Assembly: GCF_030687295.1 (NCBI RefSeq)
Contig: NZ_CP117425.1
Span: 868,001-932,000, forward strand
Direction of reading: 5' to 3'
Length of the DNA: 64,000 nt
Origin: Pseudomonas beijingensis
GTDB taxonomy: Bacteria; Pseudomonadota; Gammaproteobacteria; Pseudomonadales; Pseudomonadaceae
Positions 17,894-25,642 of the stretch are shown in pieces. The position numbers were made by a program, and so were the translations under genes. The first letter of the stretch is position 1. Every line of letters begins with the position of its first letter. Under the pieces are notes generated by a model that was given only the letters and a program-made list of their open reading frames with translations, ran no database searches and had not been told where the DNA came from.

Positions 17894-17907
17894 GGGATGC
17901 CGATCGG

Positions 17908-19684
17908 TCAATCGAGCAACGAAATGGCTGTCGGTGCATCGTTGCCCACAAGCGCCAGGTCTTCAAACTCATTGACGGCGTTGATCTCGGTGCCCATGGA
18001 GATGTTGGTCACCCGCTCCAGGATGATCTCGACGATCACCGGCACCTTGAACTCCTCGATCATCGCCTGGGCCTGGCGCAGGGCCGGTTGGATACCGGCC
18101 GGTTCGAACACCCGCAGCGCCTTGCACCCCAGGCCTTCGGCCACGGCGATGTGGTCCACGCCATAGCCGTTGAGTTCCGGGGCGTTGAGGTTGTCGAAGG
18201 ACAGTTGCACGCAGTAGTCCATGTCGAATCCGCGCTGGGCCTGGCGAATCAAGCCCAGGTAGGAGTTGTTTACCACGACATGGATGTAGGGCAGCTTGAA
18301 CTGCGCACCCACCGCCAGCTCTTCGATCATGAACTGGAAATCATAGTCGCCCGACAGCGCCACGACCTTGCGACTCGGGTCGGCCTTGACCACCCCCAGC
18401 GCTGCCGGAATCGTCCAGCCCAAGGGACCGGCCTGGCCGCAGTTGATCCAGTGGCGTGGCTTGTAGACGTGGAGGAACTGCGCCCCGGCGATCTGCGACA
18501 GGCCGATGGTACTGACGTAGCAGGTGTCCTTGCCGAACACTTGATTCATTTCTTCGTACACCCGCTGTGGCTTGACCGGCACGTTATCGAAGTGGGTCTT
18601 GCGTTGCAGGCTGGCCTTGCGTTGTTGGCAGTCTTGCAGCCAGGCGCTGCGGTTTTTCAGCTTGCCGGCGGCTTGCCACTCGCGGGCCACTTCGATGAAC
18701 ACCGTCAGGGCCGAGGCGGCGTCGGACACGATGCCCAGGTCGGGGGTGAAGACGCGGCCGATCTGGGTCGGCTCGATGTCCACGTGAATGAACGTGCGGC
18801 CTTCGGTGTAGACGTCCACCGAACCGGTGTGGCGGTTGGCCCAGCGGTTACCAACGCCCAGCACCACGTCCGACTTGAGCAAGGTGGCATTGCCGTAGCG
18901 GTGGGACGTTTGCAGGCCGACCATGCCGACCATCTGCGGATGATCGTCGGGAATGGTGCCCCAGCCCATCAAGGTGGGGATGAACCGGGATGCCGGTCAG
19001 CTCGGCGAACTCCACCAGCAGGTCGCTGGCATCGGCGTTGATGATGCCGCCGCCGGCCACTAGCAATGGACGCTCAGCCTGGTTGAGCATCGTCAGGGCT
19101 TTCTCTATCTGCACGCGGTTGGCCGCGGGTTTGGCCAGCGGAAGTGGTTGATAGGCGTCGATGTCGAATTCGATCTCGGCCATCTGCACGTCGAACGGCA
19201 GGTCGATCAGCACCGGGCCCGGGCGGCCGGAGCGCATCTCGAAGAAGGCTTTTTGGAAGGCATATGGCACCTGGCCCGGTTCCAGCACGGTGGTGGCCCA
19301 CTTGGTCACGGGTTTGACGATGCTGGTGATATCCACAGCCTGGAAGTCTTCCTTGTGCATACGGGCGCGGGGGGCTTGCCCCGTGATGCACAGAATCGGG
19401 ATCGAATCGGCCGAAGCGCTGTAGAGCCCGGTCACCATGTCGGTGCCGGCCGGGCCCGAGGTGCCGATGCACACGCCGATGTTGCCGGCCTTGGTCCGGG
19501 TGTAGCCCTCGGCCATGTGCGAGGCGCCTTCAACGTGGCGAGCGAGGACGTGATCGATGCCACCCACCTTCTGCAGGGCGGAGTACAGCGGGTTGATCGC
19601 GGCACCCGGGATGCCGAAGGCCGTGTCCACGCCTTCACGGCGCATCACCAGAACGGCGGCTTCGATTGCTCTCATTTTGCTCAT
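17908..19684 (-). pseudogene. gcl: glyoxylate carboligase, frameshifted
   Basis: Gcl joins two glyoxylates to tartronate semialdehyde and CO2 using thiamine diphosphate and FAD. From the ATG at 19684 (with AGAGG upstream) the sequence reads [18 protein letters not shown] to GIPV, about 234 codons. The frame then shifts. The minus strand has GGTTCATCC where GGTCATCC would give [12 protein letters not shown], so one base is extra at about 18983. The remaining 355 codons, including the thiamine-binding segment [14 protein letters not shown], continue in the second frame to 17908. The span of 1777 bases becomes 592 codons when one base is removed, the normal length. Confidence 0.9.
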
Positions 19685-19710
19685 TATTTTGTGCCTCTTA
19701 CGTTTTGTAA

Positions 19711-19720
19711 TTGTATACAA
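19711..19720. promoter_or_regulatory. perfect palindromic operator TTGTATACAA, gcl-proximal
   Basis: This ten-base perfect palindrome starts 27 bases upstream of the gcl start codon. It fits the TnGTnnnACnA pattern bound by GntR-family regulators of the FadR/FCD type. An identical copy lies exactly 140 bases away at 19851. A site this close to the start codon suggests repression. No GntR gene is in the window. Confidence 0.6.
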
Positions 19721-19850
19721 GTGGCTTTGTGCAGAGTGTATTCACGGCTAACGACACAGGTCAATCCCTTTCCTCAAGCACCTGTTTCATTCGTCGGAAG
19801 GCCAGGTTTTGCTGAGGTCTTTTGTCGGTAAAGGTGCTTTGTGAGAATTA

Positions 19851-19860
19851 TTGTATACAA
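19851..19860. promoter_or_regulatory. perfect palindromic operator TTGTATACAA, distal copy
   Basis: This is the second identical copy of the palindrome, 93 bases before the start of the GlcG-like gene. With the copy at 19711 it could let one regulator control both divergent genes, possibly by looping. Confidence 0.6.
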
Positions 19861-19952
19861 AAGTATAGAGTGTTGTGTTCTATTTGTGGTGTTCGGTTTT
19901 TCTGAAAGTGAAGCCCGCAAGGCTCTCCCATAACAAAAGAAGGACAGCACCC

Positions 19953-20393
19953 ATGAGCGTTTTAACCTTGAAAATCGCCGTCAACCTGGCCGGGCAAGCC
20001 CTTGCCGCGGGTCGTGAAATCAGCGCAGCGCCCTTGACCGTCGCGGTCCTGGACAGTGGCGGACACCTGGTTGCCTTGCAGCGCGAAGATGGCGCCAGCC
20101 TGCTTCGCCCGCAAATCGCCATCGGCAAGGCCTGGGGCGCCATCGCCCTGGGCAAAGGCTCGCGCCTGCTCGCCCAGGACGCCCAGCAACGCCCGGCATT
20201 CTTTGCCGCGTTGAATGGATTGGGGCAGGGCAGCGTCGTACCGGCCCCGGGTGGGGTGTTGATCAGGGATCAGGACGGGAGGGTGCTGGGGGCGATTGGT
20301 GTCAGCGGTGATGTATCGGATGTGGATGAGCAGGTGGCGGTCAGGGCCGTGGAGGCGGTGCAGTTGAGGGCGGATGTGGGGGTGGTTGCTTGA
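19953..20393 (+). CDS. GlcG/HbpS family protein (DUF336)
   Basis: The 146-residue protein has the DUF336 pattern: TVAVLDSGGHLVALQREDGA near residue 29, IAIGKAWGAIALGKGSR, and GGVLIRDQDGRVLGAIGVSG near 105. Family members include GlcG of glycolate operons and the haem-binding HbpS, but the role in glyoxylate metabolism is not settled. The start at 19953 has AAGGAC upstream. It diverges from gcl across a gap with two TTGTATACAA operators, and corresponds in position to PA1503. Confidence 0.88.
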   Translation: MSVLTLKIAVNLAGQALAAGREISAAPLTVAVLDSGGHLVALQREDGASLLRPQIAIGKAWGAIALGKGSRLLAQDAQQRPAFFAALNGLGQGSVVPAPGGVLIRDQDGRVLGAIGVSGDVSDVDEQVAVRAVEAVQLRADVGVVA

Positions 20394-20417
20394 TTCTGTG
20401 GTGACCGGACTGGCGCC

Positions 20418-20510
20418 TTCGCGAGCAAGCCCGCTCCCACAGGGCCTGGCGATCGACACAAAATGTGTGAGCGTCGCAAATCCCCTGTGGGAGCGGGCTT
20501 GCTCGCGAAG
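20418..20510. repeat. REP pair, GGGCTTGCTCGCGAA sub-type, left of RAYT
   Basis: TTCGCGAGCAAGCCCGCTCC at the left is mirrored by GGGAGCGGGCTTGCTCGCGA at the right. Its spacer (GCCTGGCGATCGACACAAAA and on) is similar to that of the pair on the other side of the RAYT gene, and both are in the same orientation. Confidence 0.93.
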
Positions 20511-20607
20511 GCAATCGGCCAGACACATCTGGCTAATAAGTCTGACCATGATGTTGCATTCACAGCGCTAGCCTTTCAGAACTTCATTGGGAAAGGAGAG
20601 CAACGGA

Positions 20608-21066
20608 ATGCCTGCACGCTCAGCTTCACACCGCCTGCGCATTGGTCGCTATGCAGAGCAAAACCGCATCTATTTATTGACGGCCAATACACTGGAGCGC
20701 GAACCGGTCTTCGAAGACTATGGCTTGGGGAGGGTCGTCATTCATCAGTTCAGGAAGGTCCAGGAGCAGGGTATTGCGGACTCCTTGGCCTTTGTCGTCA
20801 TGCCTGACCATGTCCATTGGTTGATTCGACTGCATCGAGGGTCTTTGGGGCAGTTGATGTGTCAGGTGAAATCCATCAGTGCCAAGGGGGTCAACGAGGC
20901 GGCAGGAAGGGCTGGAAGCCTTTGGCAGCAAGGATTTCATGACCGAGCCCTGCGGCGGGAGGACGAGTTGATCATAATGGCGCGCTATGTCGTCGCTAAC
21001 CCGCTACGGGCAGGCCTGGTGAAGCGGCTTGGCGATTATCCGCTGTGGGATGCCATTTGGCTTTGA
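20608..21066 (+). CDS. REP-associated tyrosine transposase (RAYT)
   Basis: RAYTs are single-copy relatives of IS200/IS605 Y1 transposases thought to mobilise or maintain REP sequences. The 152-residue protein has the HUH metal motif as His68 and His70 in MPDHVHWLI, and the likely catalytic Tyr127 in ARYVVANPLRAGLV. The WQQGFHDRALR segment is typical of the family. The ATG at 20608 follows GGAG. The gene sits between REPINs at 20418 and 21087 that share one sub-type, the expected RAYT arrangement. All key residues are present, so it is probably functional. Confidence 0.93.
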   Translation: MPARSASHRLRIGRYAEQNRIYLLTANTLEREPVFEDYGLGRVVIHQFRKVQEQGIADSLAFVVMPDHVHWLIRLHRGSLGQLMCQVKSISAKGVNEAAGRAGSLWQQGFHDRALRREDELIIMARYVVANPLRAGLVKRLGDYPLWDAIWL

Positions 21067-21086
21067 CTCGAAATCGAGTTGCCGCT

Positions 21087-21174
21087 TTCGCGAGCAAGCC
21101 CGCTCCCACAGAGCCTGTGGTGAGCATAAAGTATGTGAGCACCGCGAAACTGTGGGAGCGGGCTTGCTCGCGAA
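21087..21174. repeat. REP pair, GGGCTTGCTCGCGAA sub-type, right of RAYT
   Basis: TTCGCGAGCAAGCCCGCTCC at the left is mirrored by GGGAGCGGGCTTGCTCGCGA at the right, starting 20 bases after the RAYT stop codon. Confidence 0.93.
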
Positions 21175-21192
21175 TGGGGGCACTGCGGTATT

Positions 21193-21798
21193 TCAGTCTG
21201 GCTCACACCCCTTCAACACCAACCGAATAATCGTCTGCGCCGCCGCTTCGTAATCCGCCTCATCCAGCTTCGCCTTGCCAGTCACGGCGCTGATCTGCCA
21301 GTCGAAATCGGCATAGGTCTGGGTGGCGGCCCAGATGCTGAACATCAGGTGGTTGGGGTCGATGGGGGCGATCTGGCCGCGGTCGATCCAGGTCTGGATG
21401 CAGTCGATGTTGTGCCGGGCCTGGGCGTTGAGTTGTTCCACCAGGTCGGGGCTCAGGTGGGGGGCGCCGTGCATGATTTCGCTGGCGAAGACTTTCGAAG
21501 CGAAGGGCAGGTCGCGGGAGATGCGGATCTTGGAACGGATGTAGTGACTCAACACCTCACCGGGTACGCCGTCGGCATTGAACGGTGTCGAGGCCTGGAG
21601 AATCGGTTCGATGATGCTCTCCAGCACTTCGCGGTAGAGGTTTTCCTTGGATTTGAAGTAGTAGTAGACGTTGGGTTTGGGCAGGCCAGCCTTGGCCGCG
21701 ATGTCGCTGGTCTTGGTCGCGGCGAAGCCCTTGTCGGCAAATTCTTCGCTGGCGGCACGCAGGATCAGTTCTTTGTTGCGCTCGCGGATTGTGCTCAT
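21193..21798 (-). CDS. TetR-family regulator, RutR-like
   Basis: The 201-residue protein has a TetR helix-turn-helix at residues 10-55 (EEFADKGFAATKTSDIAAKA, then VYYYFKSKENLYREVL). The C-terminal domain resembles the RutR/YcdC type (ISRDLPFASKVFASEIMHGAP, WAATQTYADFDWQI). RutR senses uracil in E. coli, but the ligand here is unknown. I chose the start at 21798 (MSTIRERNKELIL); an upstream extension of 13 codons is not typical. It corresponds to PA1504 and may control nearby purine- or glyoxylate-related genes. Confidence 0.88.
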   Translation of the reverse strand: MSTIRERNKELILRAASEEFADKGFAATKTSDIAAKAGLPKPNVYYYFKSKENLYREVLESIIEPILQASTPFNADGVPGEVLSHYIRSKIRISRDLPFASKVFASEIMHGAPHLSPDLVEQLNAQARHNIDCIQTWIDRGQIAPIDPNHLMFSIWAATQTYADFDWQISAVTGKAKLDEADYEAAAQTIIRLVLKGCEPD

Positions 21799-21876
21799 AA
21801 ACCCAGGGGTTCCTTGCCTGTTCTGGCGGTGGCGCATGGTAGCACCGGCTTCGCGCGGCGCTCAAGAATGCCCCTA

Positions 21877-22033
21877 GTGGCCTGTGTGGCTAATTCGTGC
21901 ACTCAACTTCGGCGCCAGTGCTTGCCAAGCTGCGTTACCATTCCTCGCCGTAGCGGGCTACGACTCGTCATGGCGCCTTGCCTGGCAATCACTGGCACTC
22001 GAACTTGAGTACTCGAATTAACCGTACAGGCCA
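21877..22033. repeat. 157-bp imperfect palindrome
   Basis: The sequence from GTGGCCTGT at 21877 to ACAGGCCAC at 22033 can fold on itself along its whole length, centred on CGTAGCGGGCTACG at 21949-21962. Matching blocks include TAATTCG with CGAATTA and GCCAGTG with CACTGGC. It lies in the gap between the TetR gene and the DUF808 gene. It is unlike the REP sequences. Confidence 0.75.
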
Positions 22034-22089
22034 CCAGGCACCGCGGCTCGCGGTATGCTGCGCAACATTATTATTCAAGGAGCCCCCCC

Positions 22090-23004
22090 ATGGCTGGAAG
22101 CAGTTTGCTGGTACTGATCGACGACATCGCCACCGTGCTCGACGATGTTGCGTTGATGACCAAGATGGCCGCCAAGAAAACCGCCGGCGTGCTCGGCGAT
22201 GACCTTGCGCTCAATGCCCAGCAAGTGTCGGGTGTGCGTGCCGAGCGGGAGCTGCCAGTGGTGTGGGCAGTGGCCAAGGGGTCGTTCATCAACAAATTGA
22301 TCCTGGTGCCGTCGGCGCTGGCGATCAGCGCCTTCGTCCCTTGGCTGGTGACGCCGTTGTTGATGGTGGGCGGCGCCTACCTGTGTTTTGAAGGGTTTGA
22401 AAAACTCGCCCATAAGTTCCTTCACAGCAAGGCCGAGGACCAGGCCGAACATGCGCAATTGGTCGAGGCGGTGGCGGATCCGGCGGTCGATCTGGTGGCC
22501 TTTGAAAAGGACAAGATCAAGGGCGCGGTACGCACCGACTTCATCCTCTCGGCGGAAATCATCGCCATCACCCTCGGCACCGTCGCGGATGCGGCGCTGA
22601 CCCAGCAGGTGATCGTGCTGTCGGGCATCGCCATCATCATGACCGTCGGTGTCTATGGCCTGGTGGCGGGCATCGTCAAGCTCGATGACCTGGGCTTGTG
22701 GTTGACCCAGAAGCCAGGACAGGCCGCCAAAAGCATCGGCGGCGCCATCCTGAGCGCGGCACCCTACATGATGAAAGGCCTGTCGGTGATCGGCACCGCA
22801 GCGATGTTCCTGGTGGGTGGTGGCATCCTCACCCATGGCGTGCCGGCGGTGCACCATTGGATCGAAGGCGTGACGGCCAGCGCCGGTGGTGCCGGGTTTA
22901 TCGTGCCGACGTTGCTCAATGCGGTGGCGGGGATTGTGGCGGGGGCAGCGGTTTTGGTGGGTGTACTGGCGATTGGCAAAATCTGGAAGGCGCTGAAAGG
23001 CTAA
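22090..23004 (+). CDS. DUF808 membrane protein (YedI family)
   Basis: This 304-residue protein has the DUF808 N-terminus [20 protein letters not shown], then [20 protein letters not shown], and several membrane helices from about residue 70 onward ([40 protein letters not shown]). The family is widespread in Proteobacteria, and its function is unknown to me. A good AAGGAG site precedes the start. A REPIN follows the stop. Confidence 0.88.
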   Translation: MAGSSLLVLIDDIATVLDDVALMTKMAAKKTAGVLGDDLALNAQQVSGVRAERELPVVWAVAKGSFINKLILVPSALAISAFVPWLVTPLLMVGGAYLCFEGFEKLAHKFLHSKAEDQAEHAQLVEAVADPAVDLVAFEKDKIKGAVRTDFILSAEIIAITLGTVADAALTQQVIVLSGIAIIMTVGVYGLVAGIVKLDDLGLWLTQKPGQAAKSIGGAILSAAPYMMKGLSVIGTAAMFLVGGGILTHGVPAVHHWIEGVTASAGGAGFIVPTLLNAVAGIVAGAAVLVGVLAIGKIWKALKG

Positions 23005-23024
23005 CCCTGACAACCCAAAACAAC

Positions 23025-23114
23025 TGTGGGAGCGAGCTTGCTCGCGATGAAGGCCTGACAGTCAGCATTAATGCTTTCTGGTAGACCGCTATCGCGAGCA
23101 AGCTCGCTCCCACA
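23025..23114. repeat. REP pair, GAGCTTGCTCGCGAT sub-type
   Basis: TGTGGGAGCGAGCTTGCTCG is mirrored by CGAGCAAGCTCGCTCCCACA between the convergent DUF808 and mlaA genes. Confidence 0.92.
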
Positions 23115-23137
23115 GTGGGTTTTGGGGTGGCCGAAAG

Positions 23138-23926
23138 TTACTCGGCAATCTGCAACTTGCGCGACTCGGTGTACACGTAACGCACCTTTTCATACTCGAA
23201 CGGCGTGTTCAGTTGCCCATAGCGGAAACTGGTCTGGTAGCGCTTGTCGACGCCGCGCAGAAGCAGCAACTCCGGGTGGTTGGAGCTGACTTCAGAGACG
23301 TTCAGGAAGTTGATCGCCGATTCGGCTGTGTAGTCCACCAGCAGGCCGGAGGTGTCGCGCAGGTTAGACGGGCCGAAGATCGGCAGCACGAAATACGCGC
23401 CGCCCGGCACGCCGTAGAAGCCCAGGGTCTGGCCGAAATCTTCGCTCTGGCGCGGCAGGCCCATGGCGGTGGCTGGGTCCCACAGGCCGGCGATGCCGAC
23501 GGTGGTGTTGAGCAGCAGTCGCGCCGTGGTTTCCATTGAACGCTTACCCTTGAATTGCAGCAGGCTGTTCATCAGGTTCGGCACGTCCCCCAGGTTGTTG
23601 AAAAAGTTGCTGACGCCGGTGCGCACGAAGCCGGGGGTAATGTAGCGATAGCCATCGACGACGGGCAGGAAGACCCATTGGTCGAAGCGATAGTTGAAGT
23701 GATAGACCCGGCGGTTCCAGGATTCCAGCGGGTCATAGACGTTCAACGCGTTGAGGGTCGAGCGCTCGAACTCGCGCTGGTCCAGCCCTGGGTTGAACTT
23801 GAGCTTGGTCAGCGGTTCCTTGAAACCGTCCGAATCCACCACCACAGGCGCATTGGCTTTGCTGTTGTCGGCGTGGACCATGCCCGCACTCATTAACGCA
23901 GCGATAAGCAGCAGATATTTAGCCAC
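23138..23926 (-). CDS. mlaA: MlaA/VacJ family phospholipid transport protein
   Basis: MlaA sits in the outer membrane and removes misplaced phospholipids as part of the Mla system. The 262-residue protein has the family core: VYDPLESWNRRVYHFNYRFD near residue 63, GVSNFFNNLGDVPNLMNSLL near 104, and FYGVPGGAYFVLPIFGPSNL near 169. The N-terminal signal sequence (ending MVHADNSK) has no lipobox cysteine, so unlike E. coli MlaA it may not be a lipoprotein. Its start overlaps the end of the upstream hydrolase gene by eight bases, implying joint function. The rest of the Mla machinery is elsewhere. Confidence 0.88.
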   Translation of the reverse strand: MAKYLLLIAALMSAGMVHADNSKANAPVVVDSDGFKEPLTKLKFNPGLDQREFERSTLNALNVYDPLESWNRRVYHFNYRFDQWVFLPVVDGYRYITPGFVRTGVSNFFNNLGDVPNLMNSLLQFKGKRSMETTARLLLNTTVGIAGLWDPATAMGLPRQSEDFGQTLGFYGVPGGAYFVLPIFGPSNLRDTSGLLVDYTAESAINFLNVSEVSSNHPELLLLRGVDKRYQTSFRYGQLNTPFEYEKVRYVYTESRKLQIAE

Positions 23927-25217
23927 GGAAAAACTCCAGCATGGCGTCGCTGTTGACGCGGTAGTTAAGGTTGCCGCAGTGACCGCCCAGTGGATAAACC
24001 GTCAGGCGATCGCCAAAAGTCTTGCGTAGGAAGCCCAGGTCGCCCGGTCCGAGAATGACGTCGTCGGCATTGTGCATGACGGCAATCTTCGAGCTGTCGT
24101 GCAGGTAATCCTTGAGCGCGTACAGGCTGACCTGGTCGACCAGTTGCAGCAGGCTGCCGCCGTCGGTGCGCGCGCGCCACATCGGGATCACCTGCTCGGT
24201 GAGGTAGCAGTCGAAGTCGCATTGCAGCGCACGCTTGAGGAACGGCGTCAGGCTGGTGCTTTCGGTAATCGGGAACTTGGGTGGGATGATCAGGCCGCGC
24301 CGGTTGATCAGGTCCGAGGTGAACGCGATGTCGGCCGCCGAAAAGCGGAACGAGGTGCCGATCAACATCGCCATCTGCTCGTTGCTCAGGTGCTGCTTGG
24401 ACTGTTGGAAGTCATAGAGCAGGGCATCGTTGAGGTCGATGTAGCCTTTTTGCTGGAAGTAGCGGGTCAGCTTGTTCAGCACCAGTTCATAGAAGGTCGT
24501 GGTGCTGTTGATGCCCTTGACCTCGGTCTGCACCAGTTTGTCCAGGTTGGTGATCGAGGTGTAGAGGTTCACCGGCGGGTTCAGCAACAGCACCTTCTTG
24601 AAGTTGAAGCTGCGCCGGGTTTCGTCCAGGTGGGCGACGAAGGCCGCGTCCAGGGCGCCGAGGCTGTAGCCGGTCAGGTAGTACTCGGTGACGGGCACTT
24701 TCGGGTTTTGCGCGCGTACCGCCTGCATTACCCGGTACATGTCTTCGGCGTCTTCCTTGCTGATGCCCGGGGTGGCAAAGCGTGAGGCGGCGCTCATGAA
24801 GTCGAAGCTGGTGGGCGAGGACAACTGCACAACGTGGTAGCCAGCCTTGTAATAGAGCCGCTTGAGGTATTCATTGATGCTACTGTCAAAGCGCGCACCG
24901 GTGCCGGCGATCAGGAAGATCAGCGGCGCGGGCTTGTCCTGGGTGGCCATGCGGTAGGTGAGGCTTTTCACCGGCCAGAAGTTGTCCGGCAGGATGAACT
25001 CGCGTTCCGGGCGCAGGGTCAGGCTGTGGTCCGCCTGATTGATGTCTTCGATCAGTGGCAACTCCGGACGCAGGTCCGGCGGGGTGGTGGCGATGGTTGC
25101 CTCGAACGGGTTGGTCAAGGGGTAGCCATAGCTGGCGGCGTCAATATCTGCCGCCAGCGCGGACGCACTCAGGATAAGGCCGCCGAGGAGGGCAGCGAAG
25201 CGCAAGGAACGGAGCAT
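23919..25217 (-). CDS. exported alpha/beta hydrolase coupled to mlaA
   Basis: The 432-residue protein has a signal peptide ending ALAAD near residue 23. The nucleophile elbow GYSLGA puts the serine at about residue 185, with a likely acid in HNADDVILG and a histidine in LGGHCGNLNY. Some annotations call homologues serine/threonine kinases, but I see no kinase motif. It overlaps mlaA by eight bases. A periplasmic lipid-modifying role linked to phospholipid transport is an inference from this coupling. Confidence 0.8.
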   Translation of the reverse strand: MLRSLRFAALLGGLILSASALAADIDAASYGYPLTNPFEATIATTPPDLRPELPLIEDINQADHSLTLRPEREFILPDNFWPVKSLTYRMATQDKPAPLIFLIAGTGARFDSSINEYLKRLYYKAGYHVVQLSSPTSFDFMSAASRFATPGISKEDAEDMYRVMQAVRAQNPKVPVTEYYLTGYSLGALDAAFVAHLDETRRSFNFKKVLLLNPPVNLYTSITNLDKLVQTEVKGINSTTTFYELVLNKLTRYFQQKGYIDLNDALLYDFQQSKQHLSNEQMAMLIGTSFRFSAADIAFTSDLINRRGLIIPPKFPITESTSLTPFLKRALQCDFDCYLTEQVIPMWRARTDGGSLLQLVDQVSLYALKDYLHDSSKIAVMHNADDVILGPGDLGFLRKTFGDRLTVYPLGGHCGNLNYRVNSDAMLEFFRG

Positions 25218-25360
25218 GACTGGATCCCTTAGAGGAAGGTGCCGAATGAAGTTCGCAGGCTATGACCACCGAAGCGGAGCCAAGTGCCATGACGGGCACA
25301 AAACAGGCACGGACGGGGTGCGATAGTAGCGGGACGATACACGGTCATGAGCAGTGGCGG

Positions 25361-25558
25361 CTAGTTATCTGGCATTTGCCGGATTTGGCCTGCGAATCTC
25401 ACGCGTGAGAGGGGCGCCAATTGCCCGTAATCATTAGCTGGCGTTCTGATGTCGTTTCTCGTTGCTTCGACGTCGCAGGCAGAGCAGGTTCCGGAACGGC
25501 ACAGGTTGATGATCGATCCTGTCAGTACTCCACTGGCGTTCAGACCGGTTTGAGGGCG
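25361..25558 (-). pseudogene. fragment resembling the C-terminus of a [2Fe-2S] ferredoxin
   Basis: Reading leftward from about 25558, an open frame gives LTGSIINLCRSGTCSACDV, which fits the ferredoxin signature C-x4-C-x2-C (cysteine codons at 25499, 25484 and 25475). It then gives PLSRVRFAGQIRQMPDN and a stop at 25361. The last part resembles the usual RLACQIR segment, with glycine where the fourth cysteine should be. There is no start codon or N-terminal half. This looks like a decayed remnant in the otherwise gene-free region 25218-25642, upstream of betX. Confidence 0.35.
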
Positions 25559-25642
25559 AGCGTGATGGGGGCGCTGAGCATCATAACAATACGTTGACGC
25601 CGTCCGGCATCCGTCGGGCGCAGCACTTTCGGGGAAGTAACG

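Noticed and set aside
18980..18990. Programmed ribosomal frameshifting in gcl
   Set aside because: There is no slippery heptamer, internal Shine-Dalgarno or downstream stem suited to recoding, and Gcl is not known to be recoded.
20608..21066. RAYT as a complete IS200/IS605 insertion sequence
   Set aside because: There are no IS-type ends and no TnpB gene; sequence and context fit the REP-associated single-copy class.
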